Source: an uncultured Ruminococcus sp.
GTDB lineage: Bacteria > Bacillota > Clostridia > Oscillospirales > Ruminococcaceae
DNA length: 26,314 nucleotides
NCBI GenBank assembly: GCA_945867875.1
Contig: CAMBJF010000007.1
Span: 1 to 26,314 of the forward strand
Direction: 5' to 3'
Positions 1 to 7,574 of this stretch are shown here, one piece after another (within the stretch, counting starts at the first letter, position 1; each line of letters begins with the position of its first letter). The notes under the pieces were generated by a model. The model ran no database searches, was not told the DNA's origin, and saw only the letters and a program-made list of their open reading frames with translations. The position numbers were made by a program, and so were the translations under genes.

Positions 1-45
1 GATAGCGTAGCGTCTCGTGGGCTCGGAGATGTGTATAAGAGACAG
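1..45. other. Nextera/Tn5 sequencing adapter (artefact)
   Basis: Bases 27-45 are the 19-base Tn5 mosaic end, AGATGTGTATAAGAGACAG. Bases 12-26 are the Nextera read-2 tail, bases 4-11 an 8-base index (AGCGTAGC), and bases 1-3 fit the end of the P7 oligo. The same adapter with the same index recurs in reverse complement at the right end. This is library sequence, not genome; the insert begins at about 46. Confidence 0.97.
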
Positions 46-389
46 TCATAGATCTGATCTATCTGATGATAGATAGACTGTATCTCGGCAATAAGCTCCT
101 CATTTTCATTGGAGATAAAAGGGGTTATTTTCGCAATGGACACGTTTATCCCTGTAAGAGCGTCGTCGTGAACAAGCATCGTCACCCTTTTCTCGTACTT
201 GTGCCAGTATTCGTTCAGGGCATTGGAAAGCTCCAGCGCTCCCTCGGTGTCACCGCTTTCATACACCCGCTGAACCTCCTGCAAGCGTGCCTTGAACTTG
301 TCATTTTCGTTGTCCAGAATGAACAGCGAGCATACCGAGTATATCATTATCGCCAGAATGAGTACGGCGGCAGTTTTAACCCTTGTCAA
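46..389 (-). CDS. DUF4363 family protein, C-terminus cut by contig end
   Basis: The reverse strand encodes at least 114 residues and is open into the adapter, so the 3' end is missing. Residues about 6-24 form one hydrophobic N-terminal segment (a membrane anchor or uncleaved signal). After it comes a helical region with a WHKYEKR stretch and the LVHDDAL segment that I associate with the DUF4363 family, whose members are about 120 residues. An in-frame TGA lies directly before the TTG at 389, so the start must be that TTG or something further inside; AAGGGGG upstream is a suitable ribosome site. The TTG start overlaps the end of the DUF421 gene by 14 bases, which implies translational coupling. 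DUF421 and DUF4363 genes are commonly adjacent in Clostridia. The function is unknown; a membrane-associated partner of DUF421 is inferred. Confidence 0.8.
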
Positions 390-1104
390 TCACCTTTTCC
401 CCCTTGCATTTTTGTGTAAGCTCCTTTTTGATTATGCGGTACTTGCCTGCGGTCTCGGCGGTCATAAGGAAAATGTCCGTCTCGTGAACATCATTTTCCG
501 AAAGTATCTTGTCAAGCCACTGCTTTCCGAGACCCAGACGCTTGAGAGATGAATCCATCACCCGTCCGTCCTGCACCACAACGGCGGGCGGGTCGGTGTT
601 GGTGTTTTTAATGTTCATATCCTCGTTTGTAACGGGACGGTTCTTGAATTTGGGATAAACGCTGACCTTTCCCGTGGTCTCCACCACCGCAAACTGCACC
701 TGTTCAAGGTCGAAAATGCCCTGAGAGCGTATGGCTTCCATAAGGTCATCGGTGGTGAATCGGAGATTGTACAGCTTCTGCTGATCCACCTTTCCGTCAC
801 TTATGATGATGACAGGCTCTCCCGAAACTATGCCTCTCATATTCTTTGATTTCATGGAGAACCACGACATAAGCACATCAAGGCACACAAGTGTGAGAAC
901 AGGGAGCAGACCCGTTACAAGGGGAATGCTCAGGTCCTCCACGGGGAGGGTGGCAATGTTTGAGATAAGTATGGTAATTGCAAGCTCGGAGGGCTGGAGC
1001 TCCCCTATCTGCCGCTTTCCCATAAGACGAACGGAAAATATGAGAACGCAGTAAAGTATGACCGCTCGTATGAATATAACTGTCAAAATGTCACGACCTT
1101 TCAA
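376..1104 (-). CDS. DUF421 (YetF-like) membrane protein
   Basis: A 242-residue protein, the usual length for the YetF/DUF421 family. Hydrophobic segments lie at about residues 7-26, 40-57 and 60-80. The family signature MGKRQIGELQPSE spans residues 28-40, between the first two segments. A soluble C-terminal DUF421 domain follows, with GEPVIIISDGKV at about 95-106 and FAVVETTGKVSV at about 138-149. The start is a TTG, with AAAGGA about 8-10 bases upstream on the minus strand. It is followed by the overlapping DUF4363 gene, and the pair probably forms one membrane complex. The family is described as a membrane-bound protein with a cytoplasmic domain; its biochemical role is not established. Family assignment is secure, function unknown. 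Confidence 0.9.
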   Translation of the reverse strand: MKGRDILTVIFIRAVILYCVLIFSVRLMGKRQIGELQPSELAITILISNIATLPVEDLSIPLVTGLLPVLTLVCLDVLMSWFSMKSKNMRGIVSGEPVIIISDGKVDQQKLYNLRFTTDDLMEAIRSQGIFDLEQVQFAVVETTGKVSVYPKFKNRPVTNEDMNIKNTNTDPPAVVVQDGRVMDSSLKRLGLGKQWLDKILSENDVHETDIFLMTAETAGKYRIIKKELTQKCKGEKVIDKG

Positions 1105-1199
1105 ACCGTAATTCCTTTATATTCTGTGAAAACATTTCCCGATTATTCACGTCATTTGGGAAAATCCTATATATCAAGCCGAAAAATTAAATTTTGCTA

Positions 1200-1228
1200 T
1201 TGACAAAAGCATAAATATCTGTTATCAT
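1200..1228 (+). promoter_or_regulatory. Vegetative promoter of ddh
   Basis: The -35 box TTGACA (1200-1205) and -10 box TATCAT (1223-1228) are separated by 17 bases. Transcription would begin near 1235 and leave a leader of about 95 bases before the ddh start. I saw no recognisable riboswitch in that leader. Confidence 0.8.
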
Positions 1229-1330
1229 TAAAGTTGGACGGTTTGCAGGATTAAAAGTTAGAACTTGCATATTCTGCACCAAAGCAATTTCAGGGAAAAA
1301 GTAATTTTATTGCAGGGAGATTTGATTTTT

Positions 1331-2314
1331 ATGATACGTATTGGAATTTTAGGCTACGGAAATCTCGGAAAGGGCGTTGAATACGCCATAAAGCAGAACG
1401 ATGATATGAAGCTTGCGGCAGTTTTCACCCGCCGTGACCCCTCTTCCGTAAAGATAATCACCGAGAACGTTCCCGTTTACAATGTGAAGGACGCAGCGGC
1501 TCACGCTTCCGAGATCGACGTTCTCATCATCTGCGGCGGCAGCGCAAACGATCTGCCCGTTCAGACACCCGAGTATGCAAAGCTTTTCAATGTTATCGAC
1601 AGCTTCGACACTCACGCAAAGATACCCTCTCACTTCGCAAATGTGGATAAGTCCGCAAAGGAGTCGGGCAAGGTTGGCATCATCTCCATCGGCTGGGATC
1701 CAGGTCTCTTCTCTCTTATGAGAATGCTGGGCAACGCTGTTCTTCCCGACGGCTGCGACTACACATTCTGGGGCAAGGGCGTAAGTCAGGGTCACTCCGA
1801 CGCTGTAAGACGTGTTAAGGGCGTTAAGAACGCAAAGCAGTACACTATCCCCGTTGAGAGTGCTCTTGAAAAGGTAAGAAACGGCGAGAACCCCGAGCTT
1901 ACCACCCGTGAAAAGCACACAAGAGAGTGCTTCGTAGTTCCCGAGGAGGGCGCTGATCTCGCTCAGATCGAGCACGATATCAAGACAATGCCCAACTACT
2001 TCTCCGACTATGACACCACCGTTCATTTCATCACCGAGGAAGAGCTTGAAAAGAACCACAGCGGCATTCCCCACGGCGGATTTGTTATCCGTTCGGGCAA
2101 GACAGGTGAAAACGGCGCTAACAAGCACGTTATGGAATTTAACCTCAAGCTTGATTCCAACCCCGAATTCACTTCAAGCGTTCTTGTTGCATATGCAAGA
2201 GCTGCATATCGTCTGAGCAGCGAGGGCGTAAGCGGCTGCAAGACCATTTTCGATATTCCTCCCGCATATCTGTGCAAGCAGAGCGGCGAAGAACTCAGAG
2301 CTCATATGCTTTGA
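1331..2314 (+). CDS. ddh: meso-diaminopimelate D-dehydrogenase
   Basis: A 327-residue enzyme, the normal length for the family. It catalyses NADPH-dependent reductive amination of L-2-amino-6-oxopimelate (from tetrahydrodipicolinate) to meso-diaminopimelate, a one-step branch of lysine and peptidoglycan synthesis in the cytoplasm. The Rossmann motif GYGNLGKG is at residues 8-15. The family blocks VIDSFDTH (88-95), ISIGWDPG (118-125) and GKGVSQGHSDA (148-158) are all intact. The reading frame is open upstream to a TTG at 1265, but the ATG at 1331 is chosen because the protein then begins MIRIGILGYG as in the family and AGGGAG lies 11 bases upstream. It is transcribed alone: a promoter at 1200-1228 precedes it and a strong terminator follows. 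Its codon use is strongly biased, as expected for a well-expressed gene. Confidence 0.96.
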   Translation: MIRIGILGYGNLGKGVEYAIKQNDDMKLAAVFTRRDPSSVKIITENVPVYNVKDAAAHASEIDVLIICGGSANDLPVQTPEYAKLFNVIDSFDTHAKIPSHFANVDKSAKESGKVGIISIGWDPGLFSLMRMLGNAVLPDGCDYTFWGKGVSQGHSDAVRRVKGVKNAKQYTIPVESALEKVRNGENPELTTREKHTRECFVVPEEGADLAQIEHDIKTMPNYFSDYDTTVHFITEEELEKNHSGIPHGGFVIRSGKTGENGANKHVMEFNLKLDSNPEFTSSVLVAYARAAYRLSSEGVSGCKTIFDIPPAYLCKQSGEELRAHML

Positions 2315-2331
2315 TTTGAGAATATTTTTCG

Positions 2332-2362
2332 GAGCCTGCCGATTTTTCGGCGGGCTCTTTTT
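2332..2362 (+). terminator. Rho-independent terminator after ddh
   Basis: A stem of about 11 base pairs (GAGCCTGCCGA pairing with TCGGCGGGCTC, one G-T wobble) has a four-T loop and is followed at once by five Ts. It begins 18 bases after the ddh stop codon. Confidence 0.92.
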
Positions 2363-2390
2363 CGCAAAAAAACGCACAAATAAGCACAAA

Positions 2391-2635
2391 GGTTAAAGTT
2401 TCGATCAAGCCTTTCTCAAAGGCTTGCGGGGTCGAGGGGTGGAGCCCCTCGTCGCTGTCCGCAGACAGCGAAACTCCCTTATTTTTAAAGAAACGGAGCA
2501 AGGGGTGAGAAATGCGAAAGCATTTCGAGGGGGAGCGACCAAGACCGCTCCCCCTTTTAACAGACCCAAGCAAATTTTCTCTCAAAAATGTTCCGGTGGA
2601 ACATTTTTGACAAAGCAGCTCCCCCGAGCTCTTTG
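2391..2635. repeat. Hairpin-array intergenic element (seven stem-loops)
   Basis: This occupies most of the 505-base gap between ddh and the EAL-HDOD gene. Seven stem-loops follow one another: 2407-2425 (8 bp, loop CTC); 2433-2451 (7 bp); 2453-2470 (7 bp, loop CGCA); 2509-2526 (7 bp, loop GAAA); 2529-2554 (9 bp, GC-rich, followed by TTTT); 2582-2610 (13 bp perfect, loop GGT); and 2611-2635 (10 bp with a one-base bulge). Short open frames on both strands cross it but resemble no protein family. I recall very similar sequence as a dispersed intergenic repeat in Ruminococcus genomes; copy number here cannot be tested from one window. It could be a MITE-like element, a structured RNA or a terminator cluster. 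Confidence 0.7.
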
Positions 2636-2730
2636 CAAAACCCGTGTAAAACATCTGATGTTTTTTGTGTACTCAATCATTACCCGAAAAATTGCACAAA
2701 AATCCGTCCTAAAAAATTACCCTGTTATAG

Positions 2731-2759
2731 TTGAAATTTCCGACCGTTTGTGATATAAT
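2731..2759 (+). promoter_or_regulatory. Promoter of the EAL-HDOD gene
   Basis: The -35 box TTGAAA (2731-2736) is followed after 17 bases by a perfect -10 box TATAAT (2754-2759), with a TG extended -10 at 2751-2752. It lies about 60 bases before the start codon and just after the hairpin array. Confidence 0.88.
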
Positions 2760-2819
2760 GTTTTTAAGAATATTTATGCCCCGTTATCCCAACTCATATT
2801 AAGGAGAACAGTTACAACT

Positions 2820-4064
2820 ATGGAGCCGTATATCGTCAAGCAAACAATTACAAATAAAGATCAGAAGACCGTGGGCTATGAAATAATGTACGCCGACGAT
2901 CAGGTCGAAATGTGGCAGGCTGATGATACAACTGCTGCGAATGCGGTGGAGACCTTCCTGTCCTCCATTGACAGCGAAAATTTCATAGGCGGAAAGACCG
3001 CATATATCACCTTTACCCGCAACCTGCTTGTGAAGAATATCCCGAAAATGTTCGACACAGACAAGCTCGTTATCCAGATCGAGGACGGACTTATCACCAA
3101 CCCTATGTCCCATTCCCTGATAACCAAGTTCAAGCAGGCAGGCTACAAAATCGCCGTTATCGACTTCGAGTTCGCACCCAGATATTTTGGCGTTCTCGAT
3201 ATCGTGGACTACATCAAGGTGAACTTCAAAAATCACAATGACCCCACCCTTGAAAATGTTATCCGCATAGGAAAATCCTTCGGCAAGGGTATGATTGCCT
3301 ATAACATCGACTGCGCCGAGGCTTACGAAAAGGCAAAGCTTTACGGCTGCATAAGCTTTCAGGGTTCATATGTTTCCGAAAAAATGCCTGCGGCTCTGCA
3401 AAGATCCAAGGTTATGCAGGGCAACTTTATGATGCTTATGGTGGCTGTCAACCGTGACGAGCCTGACATTGACGAAATCGAAGAGATAGTTTCCCACGAC
3501 GTTTCCCTTACATATGCCCTCTTAAAGCTTGTAAACTCGGCATATTTTGCCCTGAGAAACCGTGCAAAGTCCGTTAAGCAGGCGCTTGTTATACTGGGTC
3601 TCGGTCAGCTAAAGCAGTGGATATACCTGCTGTCCTTCAAGACCGATGACGGCACTATGCCCGATGAGCTTATCAAGCTTTCATTCCTCAGAGGAAGCTT
3701 CTGCGCAGAGCTGGTGGAATTTGCGGACAATATGCCCATTTCCCGCTCGGAAGCGTACCTTATGGGTATGTTCTCCACCCTCGGCAAGCTTATGCAGATG
3801 CCAATTGACGAGGTGCTTGCAAAGCTCCCCATAAGTGACGATATCAAGCTTGCGCTCACCGATCACGCAGGCAGATCGGGTATGCTTTTTGACGCAGTTA
3901 TTGCATATGAAAATGCTGAATGGTCAAAAATGAAAACACTTGCCGACGAGCTTGGCATTCCCAAGGAGATAATCTCCGAGAAATACTGCGAGTGCGTCCA
4001 GAGGGTGAACAACACCTGGGCAAAGCTTATGCAGGCTGAGCATTTCGACGAGGACGACGAATAA
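2820..4064 (+). CDS. EAL-HDOD two-domain signalling protein
   Basis: A 414-residue cytoplasmic protein with an N-terminal EAL-like domain (about 1-195) and a C-terminal HDOD domain (about 200-400), the layout of YuxH-type regulators. The EAL domain looks catalytically dead for cyclic-di-GMP hydrolysis. The EAL motif position reads YEIMY (20-24), the usual DDFG block reads IDFEFA (114-119), and only KVNF (133-136) and FQG (180-182) recall the consensus. HDOD features include the helical block SHDVSLTYALLKLVNS (about 225-240). HDOD domains lack the HD metal site and act as protein-binding or signalling scaffolds. The start is the ATG at 2820, with AAGGAG 13 bases upstream, a slightly long spacing. 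It is transcribed singly. The signal it handles and its partner are unknown; it may bind cyclic-di-GMP without cleaving it. Confidence 0.9.
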   Translation: MEPYIVKQTITNKDQKTVGYEIMYADDQVEMWQADDTTAANAVETFLSSIDSENFIGGKTAYITFTRNLLVKNIPKMFDTDKLVIQIEDGLITNPMSHSLITKFKQAGYKIAVIDFEFAPRYFGVLDIVDYIKVNFKNHNDPTLENVIRIGKSFGKGMIAYNIDCAEAYEKAKLYGCISFQGSYVSEKMPAALQRSKVMQGNFMMLMVAVNRDEPDIDEIEEIVSHDVSLTYALLKLVNSAYFALRNRAKSVKQALVILGLGQLKQWIYLLSFKTDDGTMPDELIKLSFLRGSFCAELVEFADNMPISRSEAYLMGMFSTLGKLMQMPIDEVLAKLPISDDIKLALTDHAGRSGMLFDAVIAYENAEWSKMKTLADELGIPKEIISEKYCECVQRVNNTWAKLMQAEHFDEDDE

Positions 4065-4088
4065 AAAGGCGTATAAATATAATTTCAG

Positions 4089-4124
4089 CGGGTGGCGGAG
4101 GCAATGCCTTTGTCACCCCGTTTT
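4089..4124 (+). terminator. Probable terminator after the EAL-HDOD gene
   Basis: About 14 base pairs can form between 4089-4102 and 4106-4120 with an AAT loop, one bulged C and several G-T pairs, followed by TTTT. The imperfect stem makes it weaker than the ddh terminator. It ends about 20 bases before the next start codon. Confidence 0.6.
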
Positions 4125-4144
4125 GTCAGAAAGGATAAATTCAG

Positions 4145-4798
4145 ATGGAAATAATCAAGCTCCCTCCTATGAGCAATTTCGGAGTAAATCCATACATCGT
4201 GACTGCCGAAAATATGGACGGCGTGCTGATAGACGCTCCATACGGCGGAGAAAGCATTGTCAAGACCGTTATGGAAAAGGGCATTGAGCTGAAAATGATA
4301 CTGCTGACCCACGGTCACTGCGACCATATTGCTTCTGCGGCGCATATTGCGGCGGCAACGGGAGCGAAGATATACATTCATAAATTCGATGAGGACAAGC
4401 TGAGAAATGACCGCACCAATCTCACCCGGTATTTCTCCCTGCCCCCCATTGACCCCGTTGAAAATGCCAATACCGTAAGCGACGGGGACGTTATCACTAT
4501 GGACGAGCTTGAATTTGAGGTGCTTCACACCCCGGGTCACACAAGCGGCTCGGTATGCTATATTTTAGGGGACAATATGTTCTGCGGCGACACCCTTTTT
4601 AACGGCAGTATGGGCAGGACGGATATGATAGACGGCAGTGACGAGGCTATGACCGACACCCTGAAAATGCTCTATGAGTTTGACAGGAACACCAATTACA
4701 CCCTCTATCCCGGTCACGGTCAGACCTCCACAATGGTGGAGGAAAGGCAGTTCAATCCTTATCTCAGGGCTGCGGCGGGGCTGAGGACGAGAGGTTGA
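4145..4798 (+). CDS. MBL-fold metallo-hydrolase (glyoxalase II-like)
   Basis: A 217-residue cytoplasmic metallo-beta-lactamase-fold hydrolase of the YqgX / hydroxyacylglutathione-hydrolase-like group. The metal-binding set is complete: H56, H58, D60 and H61 in THGHCDH, H132 in TPGHTSGS, D149 in FCGDTLF and H191 in YPGHG. Members of this group usually cleave thioesters or related esters with two bound metal ions; the physiological substrate cannot be read from the sequence. It lacks the C-terminal helical domain of classical glyoxalase II, as is usual for short bacterial members. The start is the ATG at 4145, with AAGGA nine bases upstream. It sits between a weak terminator and a gene for a secreted protein, so the neighbours give no clear functional hint. 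Confidence 0.9.
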   Translation: MEIIKLPPMSNFGVNPYIVTAENMDGVLIDAPYGGESIVKTVMEKGIELKMILLTHGHCDHIASAAHIAAATGAKIYIHKFDEDKLRNDRTNLTRYFSLPPIDPVENANTVSDGDVITMDELEFEVLHTPGHTSGSVCYILGDNMFCGDTLFNGSMGRTDMIDGSDEAMTDTLKMLYEFDRNTNYTLYPGHGQTSTMVEERQFNPYLRAAAGLRTRG

Positions 4799-4836
4799 GA
4801 GAATGCCTGTTTAAACGACATCGGAGGTAAAAGCAA

Positions 4837-5880
4837 ATGAAAGGGTTATGCAAACATACAGCAGTTATCATATCGTTGGTTTATATGCTGGCGTTCCAAG
4901 GCACATCAGTGTCGGCTTTGACAGAAAAACAGAATGATACACACCCCATTGAAAAGCCATACTGGTGGTGGAGTTGGTGTGATTATGACATAAAGCACCC
5001 CGAGCTGCAATATCACGGCTATTTTATTGATGACGGCTATGACCTTAAATATGATGTAAAAATGAAGATATACACCGAAACAACAATATGCTGGTGGTGT
5101 GACATCAATAAAAAGGATAAGACCGTAAGTATAGAATTTGAGGATCTGGTAACTCCTGAATCTGAGCAACCATGGTTTTCCGATCAGACAGTAAGGGTGC
5201 CTGATACCGTAAATGGTTACACAGTAACAGAGTATTCGGGCAGCAGTGCATTCAAAGCTTTTGATGTTGATCCCGACAACGAATATTTTATGTCGGACGG
5301 AACGGTCCTGTTTTCAAAGGACGGCAAAAAACTGCTTTCCTTTGCGCAATACAGTCGGGTCACAGAATACACCGTGCCGCAAGGCGTTGAGAAAATAGAC
5401 GACAGCGCATTTGCCCGCAGCGGCGATCTTAAAAAGATCTGCGTGCCTGACAGCGTGAAAAAAATAGGCAGATGGTCTTTTTCAAACATGGATTCTCTCA
5501 GTGCTGTGATTTTTGACAGCTTTAAGATCAGGATAGATCGCAGTGCCTTTGGCAGGGATTATAATGCAAAGCTATTATGCACACAAAAGGCAGCTGTCGA
5601 CTCTGAGGGCGATCGCATTTGCTGGGATAAAGTCCCCAATGCGTCTTACTACGAGATCTATCAGAAGCTGAATAACGGTGAATACAAGCTGCTGAAAGCA
5701 ACGAAAGCGACTGCTTGCAAGTTTACAACACTGAAAAAGGGCAAAAGCTATACCTTTGCAGTAAAGCCCGTGGCTGTTATCCCTGCGGCGAATTACAATA
5801 AGGAAGAGGACGAGGATATTTATCCCCAAAGCTTTAAAATCGAGGGCACAATGTCCGAGGATATTTCGGTAAGGGGATAA
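4837..5880 (+). CDS. Secreted BspA-type leucine-rich repeat protein
   Basis: A 347-residue protein with a signal peptide (positive MKGLCKH, hydrophobic core about 9-20, likely cleavage after VSA near residue 27). It is therefore exported. After it comes an unusual aromatic region with YWWWSWCDY (42-50) and CWWCD (85-89). Residues about 118-245 carry BspA-like LRR_5 repeats, for example VPQGVEKIDDSAF and VPDSVKKIGRWSF. Residues about 252-340 look like a fibronectin type III domain (ICWDKVPNASYYEIY, then YTFAVKPV). No LPXTG, dockerin or S-layer motif is visible, so how it stays at the surface is unclear. GGAGGT lies eight bases before the ATG. Such proteins in gut Firmicutes are thought to bind host or plant ligands, but the target here is unknown. 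Confidence 0.82.
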   Translation: MKGLCKHTAVIISLVYMLAFQGTSVSALTEKQNDTHPIEKPYWWWSWCDYDIKHPELQYHGYFIDDGYDLKYDVKMKIYTETTICWWCDINKKDKTVSIEFEDLVTPESEQPWFSDQTVRVPDTVNGYTVTEYSGSSAFKAFDVDPDNEYFMSDGTVLFSKDGKKLLSFAQYSRVTEYTVPQGVEKIDDSAFARSGDLKKICVPDSVKKIGRWSFSNMDSLSAVIFDSFKIRIDRSAFGRDYNAKLLCTQKAAVDSEGDRICWDKVPNASYYEIYQKLNNGEYKLLKATKATACKFTTLKKGKSYTFAVKPVAVIPAANYNKEEDEDIYPQSFKIEGTMSEDISVRG

Positions 5881-5903
5881 TGATTTTGTAAGGAGGAACG
5901 GTC

Positions 5904-6026
5904 TTGAAAACATACACTGTTATCGGCGGGGTGAACGGCGTTGGAAAAAGCAGTCTTGCGGGCGTTTTGAAAAATCTGCTGTATGATATGGGTATGATAA
6001 CGGAAGCTGCCCCGTATGCAAAATAA
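5904..6026 (+). pseudogene. Truncated P-loop ATPase (zeta-toxin-like kinase) remnant
   Basis: A perfect ribosome site (AAGGAGG, 5890-5896) precedes a TTG start and a frame of only 40 residues. It opens with beta-strand TYTVIGG followed by the Walker A motif GVNGVGKSS, as in small zeta-toxin-like ATPases that are normally near 200 residues long. The match in my memory holds for about the first 32 residues (to YDMG), after which the frame turns unrelated and stops at 6026. No later part of such a protein is seen before hemZ, so the gene has lost its body by deletion or recombination. A 13-base palindrome (CCCGA, AAA, TCGGG; 6035-6047) lies just past the break. It could alternatively be a real short peptide, but a lone P-loop has no known role. 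Confidence 0.6.
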
Positions 6027-6088
6027 AGGACACCCCCGAAAATCGGGACATTCTGACCCCATACATAAAATAATATCAAGGTGAAAGT

Positions 6089-7546
6089 ATGACTGTATAT
6101 TTTGAAAACAACTCCTACAAATACGAAACAGAGGCGGTAATGAAGCTGTTCTGCCCCCTTGAAGGCTTTGAATTTGTCTTTGACGGCGAGTGTGATGAGT
6201 CGGGCGACCACGTTCTTATTTCCGTAACGGACAAGCTGACCGTTTCCGCACGCCTCGGCGGCAAAACGGGACATATGGAAGAGCCCTTGTGCGATGAAAG
6301 CGACAGGGAGCTTGCCCTCTGTCGAATGTTATACAGAGTTATGTCCGAGATAACGGGCGTTTCTCCCGAATGGGGCTGCCTTACGGGAATACGCCCCGTA
6401 AAAAAAGTGAACGCTCTGATAAACGAGGGCTGTTCGCAGGACGAGGTATATGAAAGGCTACACGAAAAATATTTCATAAGCAGGAGAAAATCCGACCTGT
6501 CATATCTCACAGCCGTTACGCAGACACCTATGCTAAAAAGCCTTGACCCCAAGAGCTTTTCCCTTTATATCGGCATACCGTTCTGCCCCACACGCTGCTC
6601 CTACTGCTCATTTGTGTCCCACTCCATACGTTCGAGAGGGGCTACGGTGCTTATCCCGCAGTATGTTGAGATGCTGTGCCGTGAGATAACCGAGCTTGGA
6701 GAAATGCTCAAAGGCAAGAACACCTATTGCGACACAATTTACATCGGCGGCGGCACTCCCACATCACTTTCCGCCGAACAGATAGAAAAAATAATGAAAA
6801 CTGTGGAGAAAAGCATTGACATTTCCCATATCCGTGAATATACTGTAGAAGCGGGGCGGGCGGATTCCATCACCGAAGATAAGCTCATCGCTATCCGTGA
6901 CAACGGCGCAACAAGGATATCCATAAATCCCCAGACAATGCAGGACAGCGTTCTGAGAGCCATCGGCAGACAGCACACCGCCGCTCAGTTTGAGGAATGC
7001 TTTGACCTTGCAAGGCGGCTTGGTTTTGACAACATCAACACCGACACCATTGCAGGGCTGCCCACCGACACTTATGAGGGCTTCAAGGACACTATCGACA
7101 GGCTCATTGCTCTTGCTCCCGAGAGCATAACCGTCCACACCCTTACGGTGAAGCGTTCTGCGGAGCTGTTCAAATCGGCAGAGAGCTTCCGAGAGGGCTA
7201 CCTCACGGACGACAGTGTTTCCCGAATGGTGAATTATGCCTTTGACGCACTGACGGAAAACGGTCTTATGCCGTACTATCTCTACCGTCAGAAAAACACT
7301 GTGGGAAACCTTGAAAATGTGGGATATGCACGGGCGGGAAAGGAAAGCCTTTATAACATCTACATTATGGAAGAGGCTCAGAATATCCTTGCCTGTGGTG
7401 CCTCTGGCTCAACCAAGCTCATAGACCGCTCGACGGGAAAAATCACAAGATTTTTCAATTACAAATACCCCTACGAGTACATATCACGTTATGACAAAAT
7501 GATGGGATACAAGCCTGAGCTTGAAAAATTTCTTGCGCAGTTATAA
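6089..7546 (+). CDS. hemZ: HemZ: oxygen-independent coproporphyrinogen III oxidase-like radical SAM enzyme
   Basis: A 485-residue radical SAM protein of the HemZ group, a distinctive long branch of the HemN family found in Firmicutes. HemN-type enzymes convert coproporphyrinogen III to protoporphyrinogen IX without oxygen, although true activity of HemZ members is debated. An N-terminal HemZ-specific region (1-155) includes the block WGCLTGIRPVKKV (95-107). The radical SAM core follows, with C166, C170 and C173 in PFCPTRCSYC (CX3CX2C) binding the 4Fe-4S cluster. GGGTPTSL is at 220-227 and YTVEAGRAD marks the next core strand. The C-terminal HemN-like region carries PYYLYRQKN. The ATG at 6089 has AAGG six to seven bases upstream. 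No other heme genes are nearby, so a role outside heme synthesis is possible. Confidence 0.93.
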   Translation: MTVYFENNSYKYETEAVMKLFCPLEGFEFVFDGECDESGDHVLISVTDKLTVSARLGGKTGHMEEPLCDESDRELALCRMLYRVMSEITGVSPEWGCLTGIRPVKKVNALINEGCSQDEVYERLHEKYFISRRKSDLSYLTAVTQTPMLKSLDPKSFSLYIGIPFCPTRCSYCSFVSHSIRSRGATVLIPQYVEMLCREITELGEMLKGKNTYCDTIYIGGGTPTSLSAEQIEKIMKTVEKSIDISHIREYTVEAGRADSITEDKLIAIRDNGATRISINPQTMQDSVLRAIGRQHTAAQFEECFDLARRLGFDNINTDTIAGLPTDTYEGFKDTIDRLIALAPESITVHTLTVKRSAELFKSAESFREGYLTDDSVSRMVNYAFDALTENGLMPYYLYRQKNTVGNLENVGYARAGKESLYNIYIMEEAQNILACGASGSTKLIDRSTGKITRFFNYKYPYEYISRYDKMMGYKPELEKFLAQL

Positions 7547-7574
7547 TCCGAGCAATATGAAAGGCGGTATATTT

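Noticed and set aside
66..419. Plus-strand open frame of 117 residues at the left end
   Set aside because: It is the antisense of the DUF4363 gene, which has family-like sequence, a ribosome site and coupling to DUF421.
1235..1330. Possible lysine riboswitch in the ddh leader
   Set aside because: The leader is only about 95 bases and lacks the multi-helix layout of that riboswitch.
1349..2128. 259-residue minus-strand open frame inside ddh
   Set aside because: It is a shadow of a codon-biased gene; no family resemblance and the opposite strand is a certain enzyme.
2295..2753. Open frames on both strands in the ddh to EAL-HDOD gap
   Set aside because: They run through terminator and hairpin-array sequence and match no protein family; such frames are typical false predictions in repeats.
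4071..4083. TATAAT after the EAL-HDOD gene as a promoter for the MBL hydrolase
   Set aside because: No acceptable -35 box lies 16-18 bases upstream, and a terminator-like hairpin follows it directly.
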